Program-made: the position numbers and the translations under genes
NCBI GenBank assembly: GCA_964409645.1
Contig: CAYPEK010000088.1
Span: 1-18,620 of the forward strand
DNA from: CAYPEK01 sp964409645
GTDB lineage: Bacteria > UBP15 > UBA6099
Reading direction: 5' to 3'
DNA length: 18,620 nucleotides
In this document: in pieces, positions 15,291 to 18,620 of the stretch
How positions within the stretch are numbered: the stretch's first letter is position 1
Layout: each line of letters starts with the position of its first letter
The notes under the pieces: model-generated
The model's database searches: none
What the model saw: the letters and a program-made list of their open reading frames with translations, nothing else
What the model was told of the DNA's origin: nothing

Positions 15291-15812
15291 TTACCACTTG
15301 TTATAGCGTATCTTAGAACCGTCGAAACGATCCTTCGGCAGTTTTTCCTCGCCCGCTTCTCCCACCGGAATCAGCGCAAACGGCACAACATTCTCCGGAA
15401 GTCCGAGCGCCTTCGAAATCGCTTCGATTCTTTCCTGATCGGGGAAAACACCGAGCCACGCCGCCGCAAGATGCCTCGACTCCGCCGCTATCAGCAGATT
15501 CTGCGCCGCCGCCGCGCATCCCAGCGCCGCCTGTCCCATAAGATGCTCCTGCTTCTTATCGAGGCAAATAAGAATCGCCGTCTTCACCTGCCCCATCATC
15601 GGCGCGTACGGATGCGCCGCGCCAAGCTTATCGAGACATTCTCGCTCGTTGCAAACAATGAAAAGCCACGGCTTTTCATCACCGGCGGACGGCGCGCACA
15701 TCGCCGCTTCAAGCAGTACGCGCACCACATCGTCGGGCAACGCTTCGCCCTTGTATTTTCTGATCGTCCTTCTTCTCTTAATGACGTCCATTACTGTCTC
15801 ATGCTGATGCAT
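15291..15812 (-). CDS. FMN-dependent nitroreductase family protein
   Basis: This cytosolic 173-residue oxidoreductase has the compact nitroreductase fold; it would use FMN and NAD(P)H to reduce nitro or quinone-like compounds. The N-terminal RRRTIRKYKGEALPDDVV holds the FMN phosphate-contacting basic residues (about 12-18). APSAGDEKPWLFIV is the next FMN-contact segment. The C-terminal ALGCAAAAQNLLIAAESRHLAAAWLGVF is the family dimer helix. GGAGG lies 5 bases before the ATG. The gene stands alone, with hairpins downstream and the divergent glycosyltransferase upstream. It differs from the exported SagB-type protein at 10180-10833 in lacking a signal segment. Confidence 0.9.
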   Translation of the reverse strand: MHQHETVMDVIKRRRTIRKYKGEALPDDVVRVLLEAAMCAPSAGDEKPWLFIVCNERECLDKLGAAHPYAPMMGQVKTAILICLDKKQEHLMGQAALGCAAAAQNLLIAAESRHLAAAWLGVFPDQERIEAISKALGLPENVVPFALIPVGEAGEEKLPKDRFDGSKIRYNKW

Positions 15813-15870
15813 ATCGGCCTCCTGTAATTTCTTTTAGATCGCTGTATTTTCGCGGCAACGCCGGATTTTC

Positions 15871-15899
15871 ATGTTAACAGACATCGACGCTTTTGACAA
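15871..15899 (-). promoter_or_regulatory. Possible nitroreductase promoter
   Basis: On the minus strand TTGTCA (15899-15894, 5/6) and TAACAT (15876-15871, 4/6) are 17 bases apart. The predicted start near 15864 gives a leader of about 50 bases containing the GGAGG site. A TTGACA on the opposite strand overlaps here but has no -10 partner at normal spacing. Confidence 0.4.
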
Positions 15900-15939
15900 C
15901 ATCGAATTTACTCTGCCGTAACGTACAAAAATGAAACTT

Positions 15940-15967
15940 TTGTTTTTTGCGCCCATGCCGCTAAAAT
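15940..15967 (+). promoter_or_regulatory. Possible leaderless promoter of the glycosyltransferase gene
   Basis: TAAAAT (15962-15967, 5/6 match) lies exactly 6 bases before the ATG at 15974, the same spacing as at the radical SAM gene. A weak TTGTTT (15940-15945) is 16 bases upstream of it. The gene has no Shine-Dalgarno sequence. The -10 box is good but the -35 box is poor. Confidence 0.45.
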
Positions 15968-15973
15968 AACAAC

Positions 15974-17149
15974 ATGGCAGCGGCTCCACTTAAGGTTCTC
16001 CGAATCGTCACTCGGCTCGACCTCGGCGGCTCGGCCGTGGACGTTATGGAACTCTGCGAGCACATCGACCGAACAAAATTCGAGACTCACCTACTTTGCG
16101 GTTCGGTCAGCCAGCTTACTGCCGACGATATTAATAATCTCAAAAAAAGCCTTTCCGGTTTCACAATCATGGAAACGCTCAAAAGAGACCCGTCGCCAAT
16201 CGCGGATTTCAAGGCGCTACTCAAACTATATTCATTTATTAAACGCGGCAAGTTCGACATCGTTCACACGCACACATCCAAGGCCGGCTTCATCGGCCGC
16301 CTCGCCGCGCGGATGGCGCACGCGCCCGTCGTAATCCACACCACTCATGGGCATGTCTTCTACGGCTTCTTCGGGAAACTCAAAACAAAACTGTTCGTCA
16401 TCCTCGAAAAAGTCGGGGCCGCCGTCTCCGACCGCATTTTCTGCCTAACGGAACTCGAAATAAAAGACCACCTCGACCTCGGAATCGGCCGTCGTGAACT
16501 TTTCGCGGCTCTGCCGAGCGGCATAGATATCGAAACTTACGCCGCGCCGTCCGTCCCGCGCGAGGAAACGCGCCGCCGTCTCGGGATTCCCGCAGGCGCC
16601 CCCGTCATCGGCACCGTCGCGAGGCTCGACCCTATCAAAGGCGGAAAATACCTTCTCGAAGCGTTCATCAGCATAAAAGACGCCGACTCCGCGCCGTATC
16701 TGCTTTTCGTCGGCGACGGCGAGTGCCGCGCCGAACTCGAAGCGCGCGCGCGCGACTCCGAAGCCTCCGGACGTGTGATATTCGCGGGCCTCAGACGCGA
16801 CGTGCCCGATCTCCTGCACGCTATGGACATATTCGTCATGCCGTCCCTCAACGAAGGATACGGAAAGGCAATCGTCGAAGCGATGTCGGCGGGTGTTCCG
16901 GTCGTAGCCACCGAAGTCGGCGGCGTCCCCACCTTGATCGAGAGTGGAACCAACGGCCTGCTCGTCCCGGCCGCCGATGCGGCGGCGCTCGCCGCGGCGC
17001 TCGTCAAACTCATCAGTTCGACAGAAACCGCGCGCGCCCTCTCGGACGCCGCCAAGAAAAAAGTCGATGAAAAATACAGTGTCGGCGCGATGGTAAGAGA
17101 CGTCGAAGCAGCATACACGAGCCTCTACGCCCAAAAAACCGGGAAATAA
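15974..17149 (+). CDS. Family 4 glycosyltransferase
   Basis: This 391-residue GT-B enzyme would transfer a sugar from a nucleotide donor to a lipid- or polymer-linked acceptor, probably in envelope polysaccharide synthesis. The N-terminal acceptor domain starts LRIVTRLDLGGSAVDVMEL and includes the glycine-rich loop, then FDIVHTHTSKAGFIGRLAA. The donor domain has ALPSGID, IGTVARLDPIKGGKYLLEAF and the EX7E pair E294 and E302 in EGYGKAIVEAMSAGVPVV. VGGVPTLIESGTNGLLV follows, as usual for GT4. Its length is typical. Donor and acceptor cannot be read. Third codon positions are markedly G/C-rich compared with the toroid gene that follows. It has no ribosome binding site and looks leaderless. No other envelope-biosynthesis gene is adjacent. 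Confidence 0.92.
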   Translation: MAAAPLKVLRIVTRLDLGGSAVDVMELCEHIDRTKFETHLLCGSVSQLTADDINNLKKSLSGFTIMETLKRDPSPIADFKALLKLYSFIKRGKFDIVHTHTSKAGFIGRLAARMAHAPVVIHTTHGHVFYGFFGKLKTKLFVILEKVGAAVSDRIFCLTELEIKDHLDLGIGRRELFAALPSGIDIETYAAPSVPREETRRRLGIPAGAPVIGTVARLDPIKGGKYLLEAFISIKDADSAPYLLFVGDGECRAELEARARDSEASGRVIFAGLRRDVPDLLHAMDIFVMPSLNEGYGKAIVEAMSAGVPVVATEVGGVPTLIESGTNGLLVPAADAAALAAALVKLISSTETARALSDAAKKKVDEKYSVGAMVRDVEAAYTSLYAQKTGK

Positions 17150-17170
17150 TTCTGTGATTTAACGATGGTC

Positions 17171-17198
17171 TTTACATTTTAAAAAAAGGTTCTAAAAT
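17171..17198 (+). promoter_or_regulatory. Promoter of tRNA-Pro
   Basis: TTTACA (17171-17176, 5/6) and TAAAAT (17193-17198, 5/6) are separated by 16 bases in an AT-rich stretch. The start near 17205 gives a 5' leader of about 20 bases before the mature tRNA at 17225. Promoter, tRNA and terminator form a complete single-gene unit. Confidence 0.65.
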
Positions 17199-17224
17199 AT
17201 CTGATGGCTGTGAAAGCAGTGTTT

Positions 17225-17300
17225 CGGAGTGTAGCTCAGCTTGGCTTAGAGCGCTGCGTTCGGGACGCAGAGGTCGTAGGTTCGAATCCTATCACTCCGA
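17225..17300 (+). tRNA. tRNA-Pro (anticodon CGG)
   Basis: The acceptor CGGAGTG pairs with CACTCCG. The anticodon stem CTGCG/CGCAG encloses TTCGGGA, giving anticodon CGG, which reads CCG. The T-loop is TTCGAAT and the discriminator is A. CCA is not encoded (CTC follows). The overall sequence strongly resembles bacterial proline tRNAs, including the C1-G72 pair. Confidence 0.96.
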
Positions 17301-17307
17301 CTCAAAG

Positions 17308-17333
17308 AGCCCTTCTTGCGAAGGGCTTTTTTT
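17308..17333 (+). terminator. Intrinsic terminator of tRNA-Pro
   Basis: AGCCCTTC and GAAGGGCT form a perfect 8-bp stem with the tetraloop TTGC, followed by TTTTTT. It begins 8 bases after the tRNA ends. This is a textbook Rho-independent terminator. Confidence 0.93.
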
Positions 17334-17369
17334 GTTGAGTAAATAGAGACAAAAATACACTCCGGACAA

Positions 17370-17399
17370 TTGAGAGACAGGAAGAACAGAACTTATAAT
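17370..17399 (+). promoter_or_regulatory. Probable promoter of the toroid-repeat gene
   Basis: TTGAGA (17370-17375) and a perfect TATAAT (17394-17399) are separated by 18 bases. The predicted start near 17406 leaves a leader of only about 8 bases before the ATG at 17414, too short for a normal ribosome binding site. Confidence 0.6.
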
Positions 17400-17413
17400 G
17401 TGAAAAGAAAATT

Positions 17414-18385
17414 ATGAATAAATGGCTTAACAACTTTAACTACAACCCGTTAACTTCTTTACTTGAGACAGACAACGAGTCAATTCTATCATTCGTCAGG
17501 CGCGACCTTTTAGATCAAGCTGTTTCAACAGACGATTTGCGGCAATCAGCCGGACCACGAAAGATTTTACGAAAACAGCGTGCCGACGGATCTTGGAAAT
17601 ACCCTATCACAAAAAACGACAGCCGCTTGCAGTCATACTACGACCAGTACGAGACATTCAGAAACTTAAGCGTTTTGGTTGAGATGCACGGATTCGACAG
17701 AAAACATCAAGCGATCGCCAAAACGGCGGAATATTTTTTCTCCGTCCAATCCAAGGAGGGTGATTTCAGGGGTATTTACGGCACCCAATACACCCCGAAC
17801 TATTCCGCTGCAATAGCTGAACTGCTTATTAAAGCGGGATACGCAAACGATGTTCATATAGAGAAGTTATTTAGCTGGTTGCTCGATATCCGTCAAAACG
17901 ACGGTGGTTGGGCATTGCCGTTCAGGACAAAAGGTTATGGAATCAGCGTCACCACCGCTCACTCGGAAACGATACAACCCGACGCGTCAAAACCGTATTC
18001 ATATATGGTTACCGGAGCAGTGTTAAGAGCCTTTGCAGCACATCCGAAGCACAGAAAAACACAAGAAGCTCACGACGCCGGAAACCTCCTTCTATCAAGC
18101 ATATTCAAAAAAGATAATTATCCCGACAGAGCCAATACCGAATACTGGCTGCGGTTCTCTTTTCCATTCGATTACACTCATTTGATTTCCGCGTTAGACA
18201 GCCTGTCGCTGTTGGGATTTTCTGTCGAAGAACCCCAGATAATAAAGGCCTTGCGATGGTTTGTTGAAAACCAACAAAAAGACGGTCTGTGGAAATTCAG
18301 AATTGTAAGAGGCGCCGATAAAGATTCTCATGAATTATGGCTTGCATTAGCGGTGTGCAGAATATTCAGAAGATTTTATTCCTGA
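17414..18385 (+). CDS. Alpha/alpha-toroid repeat protein (prenyltransferase/squalene-oxidase repeat type)
   Basis: This 323-residue protein has repeats like those of terpene cyclases and protein prenyltransferases. QW-like motifs are QRADGSW (55-61), QSKEGDF (near 112), RQNDGGW (160-166) and QQKDGLW (287-293), about 50-60 residues apart in part and joined by helices. No DXDD acid motif of squalene-hopene cyclases is present, and it is about half their length. A cyclase activity is therefore unlikely; a binding or incomplete-toroid role is possible. No signal peptide is seen. The start has no clear ribosome binding site, only an A/G-rich stretch. It is more A/T-rich than the adjacent glycosyltransferase and is separated from it by tRNA-Pro and its terminator. 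The function is unknown. Confidence 0.78.
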   Translation: MNKWLNNFNYNPLTSLLETDNESILSFVRRDLLDQAVSTDDLRQSAGPRKILRKQRADGSWKYPITKNDSRLQSYYDQYETFRNLSVLVEMHGFDRKHQAIAKTAEYFFSVQSKEGDFRGIYGTQYTPNYSAAIAELLIKAGYANDVHIEKLFSWLLDIRQNDGGWALPFRTKGYGISVTTAHSETIQPDASKPYSYMVTGAVLRAFAAHPKHRKTQEAHDAGNLLLSSIFKKDNYPDRANTEYWLRFSFPFDYTHLISALDSLSLLGFSVEEPQIIKALRWFVENQQKDGLWKFRIVRGADKDSHELWLALAVCRIFRRFYS

Positions 18386-18515
18386 AAAAGTGACGCACTG
18401 ACTCCGTCGGCAAGAAACTCAATTGCAGTATAAACAAGGGCTCGATAATTTCATATATCCCAAATCTGAACTGAGAACTTCTTTTCCCGGCTCGGCCGGT
18501 GTCCAAGATTTTATG

Positions 18516-18544
18516 TTTGCAAATTCTGTTTAGTGCTTTAAAAT
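18516..18544 (+). promoter_or_regulatory. Possible promoter at the right edge
   Basis: TTTGCA (18516-18521, 4/6) and TAAAAT (18539-18544, 5/6) are 17 bases apart. The ATG at 18554 lies 9 bases below the -10 box, so a transcript from here would have almost no leader. The support is weak, since the -35 match is poor. Confidence 0.3.
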
Positions 18545-18553
18545 ATGTTTTGT

Positions 18554-18620
18554 ATGAATAATTTTGACGGCGACAAAGATAAGGCTTCCCTGCTCTTCGC
18601 TTTCGCAGAAATCCGCAAAT
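18554..18620 (+). CDS. Possible start of a gene cut by the window end
   Basis: An open frame runs from ATG 18554 to the last base, giving MNNFDGDKDKASLLFAFAEI and more. An in-frame ATG at 18545 would add three residues. It has no ribosome binding site but follows a promoter-like TAAAAT box. At 22 codons the product cannot be identified, and chance openness is possible. Confidence 0.35.
   Translation, partial: MNNFDGDKDKASLLFAFAEIRK

Noticed and set aside
17225..17413. Genomic island insertion at tRNA-Pro
   Set aside because: No integrase and no repeat of the tRNA 3' end were seen in the window. The spacer holds a normal terminator and promoter.
1..18620. CRISPR array or transposase
   Set aside because: No regularly spaced direct repeats and no transposase-like protein were seen on either strand.

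Overview
The window is bacterial chromosome of roughly balanced base composition. Genes have sigma-70 type promoters (several near-perfect TTGACA/TATAAT boxes), usually with clear GGAGG-type ribosome binding sites. A subset seems to lack a leader. None of the five tRNA genes encodes its CCA end, so a CCA-adding enzyme is needed. No phage, plasmid, CRISPR or transposase gene was recognised. Nothing in the sequence fixes a phylum. A dispersed-type palindrome, a tagaturonate epimerase and a secreted melibiase-like enzyme suit an uncultured, carbohydrate-using environmental bacterium, but that is inference.

Layout. Positions 1-437 hold a four-tRNA cluster on the minus strand (Lys, Glu, Val, Asp in transcription order) with its own promoter. 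Minus-strand purA follows (499-1782), with a terminator-like hairpin at 1900-1935 in its leader. Diverging from it is a plus-strand pair at 2075-5564: a secreted GH36/melibiase-like glycoside hydrolase and a membrane-anchored PIG-L type deacetylase. This pair meets, with a 9-base 3' overlap, a minus-strand pair made of a radical SAM protein and a class I methyltransferase (5556-7304). Diverging from the radical SAM gene is a large polytopic membrane protein with an HELVH metallopeptidase domain and a C-terminal helical-repeat region (7381-9708). Next is a minus-strand operon read from 13255 down to 9717: a small membrane protein (PspB-like in outline), a PcrA/UvrD helicase, an exported SagB-type nitroreductase and a CoA-binding domain protein. 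Plus-strand uxaE (tagaturonate epimerase) lies at 13507-15084. A short spacer with palindromic repeats follows, then a minus-strand cytosolic nitroreductase, a plus-strand family 4 glycosyltransferase, tRNA-Pro(CGG) with promoter and strong terminator, an alpha/alpha-toroid repeat protein, and the probable start of another gene at the right edge.

How the genes relate. Most are housekeeping or independent. Three local units look functional: hydrolase plus deacetylase for an external or envelope sugar polymer; radical SAM plus methyltransferase for an unknown modification; and the helicase operon. The most unusual features are the apparently leaderless promoters (radical SAM gene and glycosyltransferase, both with exactly 6 bases between the -10 box and ATG), the early terminator upstream of purA, and the radical SAM/methyltransferase pair facing a membrane metallopeptidase. 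No stretch without a gene exceeds 300 bases. The spacers are described feature by feature; 18386-18515 and 325-409 show nothing further that I recognise.
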